Assembly: GCF_003385845.1 (NCBI RefSeq)
Contig: NZ_QRDJ01000008.1
Span: 620,001-684,000, forward strand
Reading direction: 5' to 3'
DNA: 64,000 bases
Source: Kushneria indalinina DSM 14324
Lineage (GTDB): Bacteria; Pseudomonadota; Gammaproteobacteria; Pseudomonadales; Halomonadaceae
The translations under genes and the position numbers were made by a program. The notes beneath the pieces were generated by a model, which did no database searches, was not told where the DNA came from, and was given only the letters and a program-made list of their open reading frames with translations. Below are positions 9,746 to 18,474 of this stretch, in pieces (position 1 is the stretch's first letter; the number at the start of each line of letters is the position of its first letter).

Positions 9746-11221
9746 ATGAAGTTTCCGGCAGCCCTTTTGACCCTTTTTGCCATGATCATGTTGAGTGTCA
9801 TGGCCACCGCCGCTCAGGCCGCACAGCTTGAGGGGCTTCGGCAATGGACCGACAGTGACGGGACGCGTCTGGTCTTTGATCTCTCAAGCGAGGCAAAGGC
9901 CGATGTGTTTACCCTGGATAACCCGTCACGACTGGTGATCGACCTGGCCAACACTACCCTGAACGCGAATCTTGGCAGCGCCGTTGACGGCCGCGGCATG
10001 GTCAGGGACGTTCGCTCCGGCGTGCGCGATGGCACGGATCTTCGCGTGGTCGTGGAGCTGGAGCGCCAGGCCACGCCCAACGCCTTCAAGCTGCCCCCCG
10101 GGGGGGGGCACGGCTATCGGCTGGTGGTCGATCTGGCGCCCGGGAAGGGCGGTGGTGGTTCAGCGGGTTCTTCCGGCGGCGATGACCCCATTACGGCCAT
10201 GATTCAGCAGCAGGAGCAGGCGGCCCGCAGCAAACTGGCCAGCAGTCGACCGACAGAGAACCCGCAGGTGGCAGAGCAGGTCAGCAATGAGCCGACCGCT
10301 GAATCGCGTCAGAAGGCCAAGCCTCATCCGCGGCGTGACATTATCGTGGTGGTGGACCCCGGTCATGGCGGCAAGGACCCCGGCGCTTCCGGCCCCGGTG
10401 GCACCCATGAAAAGAACGTGGTTCTCCAGATCGGGCGGCGCGTGCAGACCAAACTCAATGCCATGTCCGGGTTCAAGGCCTATATGACCCGCAGTGACGA
10501 TACCTTCATTCCGCTTCGAGGCCGCACGCGCATTGCCCGTGAGCGTCACGCCGATTTCTTTGTCTCGGTGCACGCTGACGCCGGCGGTTCCAGCTCGCCC
10601 CGCGGCACCTCCGTCTACGCGCTCTCCCAGCACGGTGCAACGTCCGAGCGCGCCCGCTGGCTGGCACAGAGTGAAAATCGCGCCGACCTGATTGGTGGGG
10701 TGGATGGTGATCTGAACCTTGATGACAAGGATCAGGTGCTGCGGGGCGTGCTGCTGGATCTGAGCATGACCGCCACCGTCAACGATTCGCTGTCCGCCGG
10801 CACGGACGTGCTGGGTCGCGTCTCCAACTTCAACAAGCTGTTTCATTCACGCGTTGAGCAGGCCGGGTTTGTGGTGCTCAAGTCGCCGGATATTCCCTCG
10901 CTGCTGGTCGAGACCGGTTTTCTGACCAACCCCTCCGAGGAGCGTCTGCTCAAGACCCCGGCGCATCAGGAGAAGCTGGCCGATGCCATCGCCCAGGGCA
11001 TTCGACAGCACTTCTCGCGCAGTCCGCCGCCTGACAGCCTGCTGGCCTGGCAGCGTGACCAGAATCGCGGAGGGGCATCCAACGAGTATCGTGTGCAGCC
11101 CGGTGATACGCTTTCGGGGATCGCCGCGCGCCAGAATGTGTCGCTGGCCGCGCTTCGTCAGGTCAACGGACTCGATACCGATGTCCTGCGTCTGGGCCAG
11201 GTGCTGACGATTCCCCGATGA
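9746..11221 (+). CDS. amiB: N-acetylmuramoyl-L-alanine amidase with AMIN and LysM domains
   Basis: This is a periplasmic cell-separation amidase. It has a signal peptide ending near ATAAQA, an AMIN domain (about 28-125) for envelope targeting, and a low-complexity linker. The Amidase_3 zinc domain (about 195-425) shows DPGHGG, the HEKN glutamate, VHAD and VETGFL as metal and catalytic residues. A C-terminal LysM (YRVQPGDTLSGIAARQNVS, about 445-490) ends the protein. The enzyme cuts the amide bond between MurNAc and L-Ala. Position before mutL supports amiB rather than amiC. The ATG at 9746 is preferred to the adjacent GTG at 9743, since AAGG would be too close to the latter. Confidence 0.93.
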   Translation: MKFPAALLTLFAMIMLSVMATAAQAAQLEGLRQWTDSDGTRLVFDLSSEAKADVFTLDNPSRLVIDLANTTLNANLGSAVDGRGMVRDVRSGVRDGTDLRVVVELERQATPNAFKLPPGGGHGYRLVVDLAPGKGGGGSAGSSGGDDPITAMIQQQEQAARSKLASSRPTENPQVAEQVSNEPTAESRQKAKPHPRRDIIVVVDPGHGGKDPGASGPGGTHEKNVVLQIGRRVQTKLNAMSGFKAYMTRSDDTFIPLRGRTRIARERHADFFVSVHADAGGSSSPRGTSVYALSQHGATSERARWLAQSENRADLIGGVDGDLNLDDKDQVLRGVLLDLSMTATVNDSLSAGTDVLGRVSNFNKLFHSRVEQAGFVVLKSPDIPSLLVETGFLTNPSEERLLKTPAHQEKLADAIAQGIRQHFSRSPPPDSLLAWQRDQNRGGASNEYRVQPGDTLSGIAARQNVSLAALRQVNGLDTDVLRLGQVLTIPR

Positions 11222-11257
11222 GCCATATCACTACGGTCATGACACGGAAGGGCGAAA

Positions 11258-13243
11258 ATGAGTGAGATCACAACCCCCGGCGGCCGTCGCATTCAGGCGC
11301 TGGCGCCGCGTCTGGCCAACCAGATTGCGGCCGGCGAGGTGGTCGAGCGCCCGTCGTCGGTCGTCAAGGAGCTGGTGGAAAATGCCATCGATGCAGGCAG
11401 CTCGCGCATCGAGATCGAGCTGGAGTCCGGCGGCAGTCGGTTGATCCGGGTGCGCGATAACGGCAGCGGCATCGAACACGATGATCTGGGACTGGCGCTG
11501 TCGCGCCACGCCACCAGCAAGATTACCTCGCTGGACGATCTCGAGGGTGTGGCCAGTCTCGGGTTTCGTGGCGAGGCGCTGGCGGCGACCAGTGCCGTGT
11601 CGAGACTCGAGCTGTATTCCAATACCAGTGATGATCCGGTCAACGGCTGGCGCGTGGTGGCAGAAGGCCGCGAGATGACGCCACGTCTGTCACCGGCGCC
11701 CCATCCGCGCGGAACGACCGTGGCAGTGCGCGATCTCTTTTTCAATACGCCGGCGCGGCGCAAGTTTCTGCGCACCGAAAAGACCGAATTCAATCACGTG
11801 GAGGAGGCCTTTCGTCGGCTGGCCCTGTCGCGCCAGGACGTCGATCTGGTGCTGCGCCACAATCAGAAAACCGTGCATCAGCTGATGGGCGGCAGCAGTC
11901 AGGCCGTGATGGAAAAGCGCATTGCCCAGCTGCTGGGTCGCAGCTTTCTGGACAATGCCATTCATATCGACATGGCCGCGACCGGCCTGGCGCTGAAGGG
12001 ATGGGTGGGGCTGCCGTCTCACACCCGCAGCCAGGCCGATCAGCAGTATTTTTTCGTCAACGGTCGGGTCATTCGTGATCGGCTGGTGGCGCACGCCGTG
12101 CGTCAGGCCTATCGCGACGTGCTCTTTCACGGTCGCCACCCGGTCTTCGTGCTCTATCTGGACCTTGACGCCCACGGGGTAGATGTCAACGTGCATCCGA
12201 CCAAGCACGAAGTGCGCTTTCGCGATGGGCGGCTGGTACATGACTTTCTGTTTTCGAGCCTGCATCGGGCGCTGGCGGAGGTCAGACCCCAGGGGCAGAG
12301 CGCCCCGGCCCCCGAGGCGCCCTCAGGCTCTGACACATCTTCAGCGCAGGCGGCCCCCCGATTCGATCAGCAGCGCATGGCCCTCAATGAAACGCCTGGT
12401 GAGCAGGCCTCCAGCAGCTCGAATGACGGCAGGCCGGAAGGTGCGCAGTATCGCAGCAGCCGACCGGGGGAGCAGCAGATTCGCGAGTTCATGGCCGGTT
12501 ATCGCGCCCTGCATCCGGACCACGAGGAGCGCCTGCTGGCGCCCCATGCGCCGGCGGGCAGCAGCGATGCGCAGGAAACACCTGCTGTGCCATCGCCAAG
12601 GACCCGTTCGGATCATCCCATGGCGTCGCCAGTGACGGCGCCGGTCGATGCGACTCGGGCCCCGCCGCTGGGGTACGCCGTGGCACAGCTGCACGGCGTC
12701 TACATACTGTCGCAGACCGAGCGCGGTATGGTCGTTGTGGACATGCACGCCGCGCACGAGCGCATCACCTATGAACGCATGAAGGCGCAGTATCTGGGCG
12801 AGGGCATCGATACGCAGCCGCTGCTGGTGCCGGTGTCGATGTCGGTCAGCGAGGCGCAGGTCGAGCTTGCCGAGCGCGAGCAGGCAACGATTGCGGCAAT
12901 GGGCGTGACCCTTGAGGCGGCAGGCCCTGAAACGCTATTGGTCCGGGAGGTGCCGGCGCTGTTGCGGGGCGGCAGCGTCGAGGCACTGGTACGTGAAATG
13001 CTTGAAGAGCTTGAGCGCTACGGCCGCAGTCAGGTCGTCAGGGATCATCTTTTCGATCTGCTCTCGACCATGGCCTGTCACGGCAGCGTGCGTGCCAATC
13101 GGCGTCTCGAGATCGAGGAGATGAATGCGCTGCTGCGGGACATGGAGCGCACCGAGCGCAGCGGGCAGTGCAATCATGGGCGTCCCACCTGGACGGAGAT
13201 GTCGATGCGCGACCTTGATCGTCTTTTTCTGCGCGGACAGTAG
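11258..13243 (+). CDS. mutL: DNA mismatch repair protein MutL
   Basis: The N-terminal GHKL ATPase region shows ELVENAIDAG, DNGSGI and GFRGEAL (within residues 1-110) and the transducer domain up to about 330. A variable Ser/Pro-rich linker spans about 345-460, and the C-terminal dimerisation domain follows. Residues 495-506 read DMHAAHERITYE, matching the metal-binding endonuclease motif DxHAxxExxxxE. The downstream motifs ACHGSVRA and CNHGRPT are present too. This is the nicking type of MutL found in organisms without MutH. At 661 residues the length is normal. It sits between amiB and miaA. Confidence 0.97.
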   Translation: MSEITTPGGRRIQALAPRLANQIAAGEVVERPSSVVKELVENAIDAGSSRIEIELESGGSRLIRVRDNGSGIEHDDLGLALSRHATSKITSLDDLEGVASLGFRGEALAATSAVSRLELYSNTSDDPVNGWRVVAEGREMTPRLSPAPHPRGTTVAVRDLFFNTPARRKFLRTEKTEFNHVEEAFRRLALSRQDVDLVLRHNQKTVHQLMGGSSQAVMEKRIAQLLGRSFLDNAIHIDMAATGLALKGWVGLPSHTRSQADQQYFFVNGRVIRDRLVAHAVRQAYRDVLFHGRHPVFVLYLDLDAHGVDVNVHPTKHEVRFRDGRLVHDFLFSSLHRALAEVRPQGQSAPAPEAPSGSDTSSAQAAPRFDQQRMALNETPGEQASSSSNDGRPEGAQYRSSRPGEQQIREFMAGYRALHPDHEERLLAPHAPAGSSDAQETPAVPSPRTRSDHPMASPVTAPVDATRAPPLGYAVAQLHGVYILSQTERGMVVVDMHAAHERITYERMKAQYLGEGIDTQPLLVPVSMSVSEAQVELAEREQATIAAMGVTLEAAGPETLLVREVPALLRGGSVEALVREMLEELERYGRSQVVRDHLFDLLSTMACHGSVRANRRLEIEEMNALLRDMERTERSGQCNHGRPTWTEMSMRDLDRLFLRGQ

Positions 13244-13255
13244 GATGACAACCTC

Positions 13256-14200
13256 ATGAACGTTGCTGCCTCACACCCGCCGGTCATCATGCTGATGGGG
13301 CCCACGGCGGTCGGCAAGACCGACCTTGCCATCGAGCTGCATGAGCAGCTGGGGGTCGAGCTTGTCAGCGTTGATTCGGCGCTGGTCTACAAGGGCATGG
13401 ATATCGGTACCGCCAAGCCCTCGGCACAGGAGCTGGCCCGTGCACCGCATCGGCTGATCGATATTCGCGATCCGTCCGAGCCCTATTCGGGCGTGGCCTT
13501 TCGCGACGATGCCCTTGAATGCATCGAGGAGATTACCGCTCGGGGCCGGGTACCGCTGCTGGTGGGCGGGACCATGCTCTATTTTCGTTTGCTGACGGAA
13601 GGGGCGGCTGACATGCCTCAGGCAGATCCCGAAATCCGTCAGGCACTGGGCGAGCTGCTAGAGCAGGGGGGGGCCGGAGCGCTGCATGCCGAGCTTGCCC
13701 GGGTGGATCCTGAAGCCGCGGCGCGCCTTCATCCCAACGATCCGCAGCGTCTGATGCGCGCGCTGGAAGTCTACCGGGCCAGCGGGGAAACCCTCAGCGC
13801 GCACTGGGCGCGCCAGTCGCCCGTGACGCTGCCGTTTACGCCGCACCCGATTGCGCTATTGCCCAACAATCGGTCGCTTTTGCATGAGCGCATCCAGCAG
13901 CGCCTTGACAAAATGTTTGCCGCTGGCTTCGTTGAAGAGGTGAAAGCACTTCGTGCACGGGGCGATTTAAGTCCGGATTTACCTTCGATGAAAAGCGTGG
14001 GCTATCGTCAGGTGTGGGAGGGACTTGATCGCGGCGATGATTGCCCCCAAATGGCGTTCAGGGCGCTAACCGCTACCCGGCAGCTGGCCAAGCGTCAGAT
14101 GACCTGGTTGCGGCGCTGGCCGGGCGCTTTACAGCTTGACCCGCAGGAGACCGGGATTGTGCCACGATTACTGAAAATCGTGCGCGACATCGGCACTTAG
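13256..14200 (+). CDS. miaA: tRNA dimethylallyltransferase
   Basis: MiaA transfers a dimethylallyl group to A37 of tRNAs that read codons beginning with U. The P-loop GPTAVGKTDLAIEL is at residues 15-28. The DSALVYKGMDIGTAKP and PHRLIDIRDP blocks and the late VGYRQVWEGL segment are diagnostic. The length (314 residues) is typical. It begins 12 bases after mutL and is followed by the short AT-rich hfq leader. Confidence 0.97.
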   Translation: MNVAASHPPVIMLMGPTAVGKTDLAIELHEQLGVELVSVDSALVYKGMDIGTAKPSAQELARAPHRLIDIRDPSEPYSGVAFRDDALECIEEITARGRVPLLVGGTMLYFRLLTEGAADMPQADPEIRQALGELLEQGGAGALHAELARVDPEAAARLHPNDPQRLMRALEVYRASGETLSAHWARQSPVTLPFTPHPIALLPNNRSLLHERIQQRLDKMFAAGFVEEVKALRARGDLSPDLPSMKSVGYRQVWEGLDRGDDCPQMAFRALTATRQLAKRQMTWLRRWPGALQLDPQETGIVPRLLKIVRDIGT

Positions 14201-14319
14201 CGTAATATGATCGGTTACCAGTGAGCCTCACATGAGCCTCCGGGACGTGGATCTTTCTTGCGCTTAAAGCAAGTTAAAAACCGATAAACATACAGCAATT
14301 AATATTTTGGGAGAGCCAC

Positions 14320-14568
14320 ATGTCCAAAGGACAATCCCTTCAGGATCCGTATCTGAATATCCTGCGTAAGGAGCGTATCCCCGTCTCCATCTTTCTGGTC
14401 AATGGCATCAAGCTTCAGGGCCAGATCGAGTCCTTCGATCAATTTGTCATTTTGCTGCGCAACACCGTCAGTCAGATGGTCTACAAGCATGCCATCTCGA
14501 CGGTAGTGCCTGCGCGTAACGTCCGTTTACCGGCGCAGGATACTGCTGTGCCCGGTCAGGAAAGCTGA
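14320..14568 (+). CDS. hfq: RNA chaperone Hfq
   Basis: The 82-residue protein has the Sm1 motif (residues 8-50, [17 protein letters not shown]) and the Sm2 motif KHAISTVVP (about 56-64). Hfq forms hexamers that pair small RNAs with target mRNAs. The C-terminal tail is short, as in pseudomonads, and not extended as in E. coli. GGGAGAG lies ahead of the ATG. The 119-base miaA-hfq gap is the most AT-rich stretch of this operon, with a small hairpin (CTTGC/GCAAG at 14257-14273). It probably holds an hfq promoter, but I cannot assign boxes confidently. Confidence 0.98.
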   Translation: MSKGQSLQDPYLNILRKERIPVSIFLVNGIKLQGQIESFDQFVILLRNTVSQMVYKHAISTVVPARNVRLPAQDTAVPGQES

Positions 14569-14582
14569 TAGAGAGGCGCTGA

Positions 14583-15899
14583 TTGTTTTTTGAACGTCCC
14601 GATTCGGGAGAAACGGCTGTCCTGGTACATATCGATTTCCAGGACAGTACCGAGCGCGAAGACGCTTCAGAGTTCATGGAGCTGGTCCGTAGCGCCGGTG
14701 CCGTACCAGCGGCTCTGCTGACAGGCAGTCGGCGCTCCCCCAGCCCCAAGACCATGATCGGTGAAGGCAAGCTCGAAGAGCTGCGCGAAATGCTGAGTAC
14801 GCATCACGCCGAGCTTGCCATCTTCAATCATTCTCTTTCGCCCTCTCAGGAACGCAATCTTGAGCGGATCCTTCAATGTCGTGTGCTGGACCGTACCGGT
14901 CTGATTCTCGATATCTTTGCGCAACGCGCCAGAACGCATGAGGGCAAGCTGCAGGTAGAGCTTGCTCAGCTTGAATATATGTCGACCCGTCTGGTGCGCG
15001 GCTGGACGCACCTTGAGCGTCAAAAGGGCGGTATCGGTCTGCGTGGCCCGGGCGAGACCCAGCTGGAAACCGACCGACGCCTGCTGCGCGGGCGCATCAA
15101 GGCGATCCACAAGCGCCTCGATCGGGTTCGTAGCCAGCGCGATCAGAATCGCCGTTCGCGTACGCGGGCAGAGATTCCCTCGGTCTCGCTGGTGGGCTAC
15201 ACCAACGCCGGCAAGTCGACGCTGTTCAATGCATTGACCAATGCCGATGTCTATGCCGCCGATCAGCTCTTTGCCACGCTTGACCCCACGCTCAGACGTC
15301 TTGAGATCAGTGATGTCGGGCCCATCGTCATGGCTGATACGGTAGGATTCATTCGTCACCTGCCCCACAAGCTGGTCGAGGCCTTTCGTGCCACGCTGCA
15401 GGAGGCCGCCGAGGCAAGCCTGTTGGTGCACGTTATCGACGCTGCCGATCCGCAGCGCGAAGCGCATATCGAACAGGTCAATGCCGTGCTTGACGAGATT
15501 GGTGCTGGTGAAGTGCCAAGACTTCTCGTCATGAACAAGACCGATCTGCTGGGGATGTCACCCCGTCTGGAGCGCAGTGCCAGCGAAGAGGTGAACACCG
15601 TCTGGCTCTCGGCACGTGAGAGTACAGGCTTCGATCTGCTGGAGCAGGCCCTTTCCGAACGCCTGGCCACGGATCTGGTGGAAACCTCGGTGATGCTGGA
15701 GCCCTCCCAGGGCTGGCTGCGCGCTCAGCTCTTTTCCCACGACGCCGTTCAGGAAGAAAGCTTCGATGACGAAGGCAGAACGCATCTGAAGATTCGACTG
15801 CCGCGTCGTGATCTGTTACGCCTTCTTTCTCATGCCGATGAAAACCCGGATGATTACCTCTCTCAGGCAGAGCAGGGCCGGGAGCAGTGGCAGGAATAA
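14583..15899 (+). CDS. hflX: Ribosome-associated GTPase HflX
   Basis: HflX is a GTPase that binds 50S and 70S ribosomes and splits stalled ones under stress. The N-terminal HflX domain is followed by GGIGLRGPGETQLE, then the P-loop GYTNAGKSTLFNALT at about 203-217. G3 is DTVGF and G4 is NKTDLL. The start is a rare TTG at 14583 with AGAGAGG six bases ahead, and the resulting N-terminus (MFFERPDSGETAVLVHI) aligns with the E. coli protein. The gene begins 14 bases after hfq, which implies co-transcription. Confidence 0.95.
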   Translation: MFFERPDSGETAVLVHIDFQDSTEREDASEFMELVRSAGAVPAALLTGSRRSPSPKTMIGEGKLEELREMLSTHHAELAIFNHSLSPSQERNLERILQCRVLDRTGLILDIFAQRARTHEGKLQVELAQLEYMSTRLVRGWTHLERQKGGIGLRGPGETQLETDRRLLRGRIKAIHKRLDRVRSQRDQNRRSRTRAEIPSVSLVGYTNAGKSTLFNALTNADVYAADQLFATLDPTLRRLEISDVGPIVMADTVGFIRHLPHKLVEAFRATLQEAAEASLLVHVIDAADPQREAHIEQVNAVLDEIGAGEVPRLLVMNKTDLLGMSPRLERSASEEVNTVWLSARESTGFDLLEQALSERLATDLVETSVMLEPSQGWLRAQLFSHDAVQEESFDDEGRTHLKIRLPRRDLLRLLSHADENPDDYLSQAEQGREQWQE

Positions 15900-15909
15900 A
15901 ATGCCACCG

Positions 15910-15947
15910 CGTCATGCCAGGAAGAATTTCAGGTCTTTGGCATGACG
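15910..15947 (+). other. Bulged hairpin between hflX and hflK
   Basis: The ten bases CGTCATGCCA at 15910-15919 pair with TGGCATGACG at 15938-15947. After a two-base bulge (GG), AAGA pairs with TCTT, giving about 14 pairs around an eight-base loop. There is no T-run, so it does not look like an intrinsic terminator. It may be an RNA-processing or stability element separating the hfq-hflX and hflKC messages. Confidence 0.5.
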
Positions 15948-16076
15948 ACATGTTACAAATAGGGACGCTTCCGGCATTATCAGGATGATCGGATATTCAA
16001 AGCGCTACTGTAAGAATGGCGCGTAATGATGTTATGAGACTGGCGTTTCGCAACTCTTGCCCAGTGGAGAAGATGT

Positions 16077-17330
16077 ATGGCCTGGAATGAGCCTGGTGGT
16101 GGCGGCAACAATAACCAGCAGGACCCCTGGAGTGGTGGTGATCGCCGCGGTGGTAGCGGCGGTGGCAATAATAACCAGGGTGGTGGACCTCCTGATCTTG
16201 ATGAAGTCATCAGGAAACTGCGCAACAAGCTCAACGGGCTGCTGGGCCGTCGTCAGCTTCGCTCGGTCAACGGCGGTGATGACAACAACGGTGGCAACCA
16301 GGGCGGTGGCAGCGGCCGTAGTGCCCTGTTGCTGCCGATCGTTGTATTGATTGTGGGTATCGTTGTCTGGGCGGGATCGGGTTTTCACCTGATCGATCAG
16401 TCCGAGCGCGGTGTTGTTTTCCGTTTTGGTAAATATACCAATACCCTCGGTCCGGGCCTGCACTGGAACCCGCCGCTGGTTGATCGGGTGGAAAGCGTCA
16501 ATGTGACCCGTATCCGCTCTGCCAGTCAGACGGATTCCATGCTGACGCGTGATGAAAACATCGTGCGTGTCAGTATCTCTTCCCAGTATGTGGTCTCGGA
16601 CTCGCACGCGTTTCTGGTCAACGTTCGCGGCCCGGAAATGACGTTGCAAAACGCCATGGACAGCGCCCTTCGTCAGGAAGTGGGCAACATGGATCTGCAG
16701 CAGATCCTGACCACCGGTCGTGAAGAACTGGCCGGGGATATCTATGATCGGCTGGCGTCATATCTTGAAGCCTATGGCACCGGTATCCGGCTCCAGACGG
16801 TCAACATGGAGTCCACGGCACCGCCGGATCAGGTGCAGGATGCCTTTGATGACGTTATCCGCGCCCGTGAAGAGCAGCAGCGCACCATCAACCGTGCCAA
16901 TGCCTATCGTGATGCCATCCTGCCTGAAGCCGAAGGTCGGCGTCAGCGCATGATCGAGGAAGCGCAGGGCTACAAGGCAGCGGTAGTGGCCGATGCCCAG
17001 GGTGAAACCAACCGGTTCATATCGCTGCTGGGCGAATATGAGAAGGCACCCGACGTGACGCGTCAGCGTCTGTATCTGGACACCATGACCGAGATTCTGG
17101 GGAATACGCCCAAGGCACTGGTGGATCTGGGTGAAGGCAATGATGCAGTGACGGTTCTGCCACTCAACCAGATGGGCCGTGGCGATAACAGCGGCAATCG
17201 CAACAGCGACAGCAACCAGAATAACGTGGATGCGCGTCAGCTTGAGCAGCTCTCTCAGCAGGTCGTCGAGCACATGAGAAGCAATCAGCAGCAAAACAAC
17301 GGTCGCAGCAGCCTGCGGGAGGGACGCTAA
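16077..17330 (+). CDS. hflK: FtsH protease modulator HflK
   Basis: HflK is an inner-membrane SPFH/prohibitin-family protein that forms a cage with HflC around the FtsH protease. The first 85 residues are Gly/Asn-rich and of low complexity, as in other HflK proteins. One membrane helix follows (about 83-103), then the band-7 domain (about 110-300) and a Gln/Asn-rich tail. Length (417 residues) is normal. GGAG lies ahead of the ATG. The stop codon overlaps the hflC start in the sequence TAATG. Confidence 0.96.
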   Translation: MAWNEPGGGGNNNQQDPWSGGDRRGGSGGGNNNQGGGPPDLDEVIRKLRNKLNGLLGRRQLRSVNGGDDNNGGNQGGGSGRSALLLPIVVLIVGIVVWAGSGFHLIDQSERGVVFRFGKYTNTLGPGLHWNPPLVDRVESVNVTRIRSASQTDSMLTRDENIVRVSISSQYVVSDSHAFLVNVRGPEMTLQNAMDSALRQEVGNMDLQQILTTGREELAGDIYDRLASYLEAYGTGIRLQTVNMESTAPPDQVQDAFDDVIRAREEQQRTINRANAYRDAILPEAEGRRQRMIEEAQGYKAAVVADAQGETNRFISLLGEYEKAPDVTRQRLYLDTMTEILGNTPKALVDLGEGNDAVTVLPLNQMGRGDNSGNRNSDSNQNNVDARQLEQLSQQVVEHMRSNQQQNNGRSSLREGR

Positions 17331-18301
17331 TGTTCAACAATCGCGCCCTTGTCATCGTGATCGTACTGGGCATTCTTGCCTGGGTTGGCAGCGCCAGCCT
17401 TTATACGATCAATGAAACCGAGCGTGGCATCAAGCTGCGCTTCGGTGAGATTGTGGAAAACGACATTCAACCCGGCCTGCACTTCAAATGGCCCATCCTC
17501 AACACGGTCAGGATCTTCGATACGCGTGTGCTGTCAGTGGATGCCAGCGCTACGCGCTATCTGACCAGCGACTCCAAGGCCGTTATCGTGGATTCGTTCG
17601 TGAAGTGGCAGATCATCGATCCGGGACTTTACTATGAGGCCACGCGAGGCAACGAGCAGGCGGCCGAGCGTCTGATTGCGCCGCGTACCGACGAGGCACT
17701 GCGTAACAAGTTCGGCCAGACGACACTGACGCAGATTGTTCGTGAGCGTCCCGCAACGCAAAGCGACAATCAGGACGTCGTCAAAAAGGTGCGAGAGGAA
17801 AACAGCGATGTTGCCACCGAGCGTGATGAGCTCATGGTAGATCCAATTTCCCAGCTTGATCAGGCAATGCGTCAGGAGCTCGGGGTGCGCATTCTCGATA
17901 TTCGCGTCAAGCGTATCGAGCTGCCCAGCGAAGTCACCCAGGCGGTTTATGAGCGCATGAACTCGCAGCGTGAGCAGGCCGCCCGCGGCTATCGCGCCGA
18001 AGGGACGCGTCAGGCCGAAGAGATCATGGCGGATGCCGATCGCCAGCGCCAGGAGCTTCTGGCCAGCGGGCGTCAGATTGCTGAAACCACGCGCGGTGAA
18101 GGCGATGCGGCAGCGGCGGCCATCTATTCGGCGGCCTATCAGCAAAATGCCGGTTTCTTCGATTTCTATCGCACACTTCAGGCCTATCGTGAAAGCTTCA
18201 AGGGTAATGACGACCTGATGGTGTTGAGCCCGGCAAGCAACCAGTTCCTGCAGCTGTTCAAGCAGGGCAACGGTGAGACATCTTCGCCAGCGGCCCCCTG
18301 A
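17330..18301 (+). CDS. hflC: FtsH protease modulator HflC
   Basis: This is the second subunit of the HflKC complex. It has an N-terminal membrane anchor (about 5-24) and a band-7 domain with the ERGIKLRFGEI and PGLHFKWP segments. A helical region follows that is rich in Arg, Glu and Gln (about 215-265). Its ATG shares one base with the hflK stop, so the two are translated together, fitting an equimolar complex. No yjeT/DUF2065 gene follows; instead a strong terminator separates it from hisZ. Confidence 0.97.
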   Translation: MFNNRALVIVIVLGILAWVGSASLYTINETERGIKLRFGEIVENDIQPGLHFKWPILNTVRIFDTRVLSVDASATRYLTSDSKAVIVDSFVKWQIIDPGLYYEATRGNEQAAERLIAPRTDEALRNKFGQTTLTQIVRERPATQSDNQDVVKKVREENSDVATERDELMVDPISQLDQAMRQELGVRILDIRVKRIELPSEVTQAVYERMNSQREQAARGYRAEGTRQAEEIMADADRQRQELLASGRQIAETTRGEGDAAAAAIYSAAYQQNAGFFDFYRTLQAYRESFKGNDDLMVLSPASNQFLQLFKQGNGETSSPAAP

Positions 18302-18360
18302 ATTCCGGGAAGATGCCCGGGCGGGATTTCTCCGCTGACGAGTTGTGATAGTATCCTTCA

Positions 18361-18386
18361 ACCGGGGGCTTCCCCCGGTTTTTTTG
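18361..18386 (+). terminator. Intrinsic terminator after hflC
   Basis: ACCGGGGG pairs perfectly with CCCCCGGT around a CTT loop and is followed by a run of T. It should end most transcription from the nnr-hflC operon before hisZ-purA. Confidence 0.88.
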
Positions 18387-18474
18387 TGGCTGTCGTTTGT
18401 CGATGGCCGTGATGTGGTGCCTGTTTCGGGGCTACCCGGGCCACCTTTTTTTTACTTCTGTCAGGGCGTGTTCG

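Noticed and set aside
14201-14319. A defined hfq promoter in the AT-rich miaA-hfq gap
   Set aside because: The candidate TTGCGC has no good -10 at 16-18 bases. A promoter is likely but I could not place it.
14667-15467. A 266-codon antisense frame in hflX
   Set aside because: It lies entirely within hflX, whose GTPase motifs are complete. Long antisense frames are expected in GC-rich codon usage.
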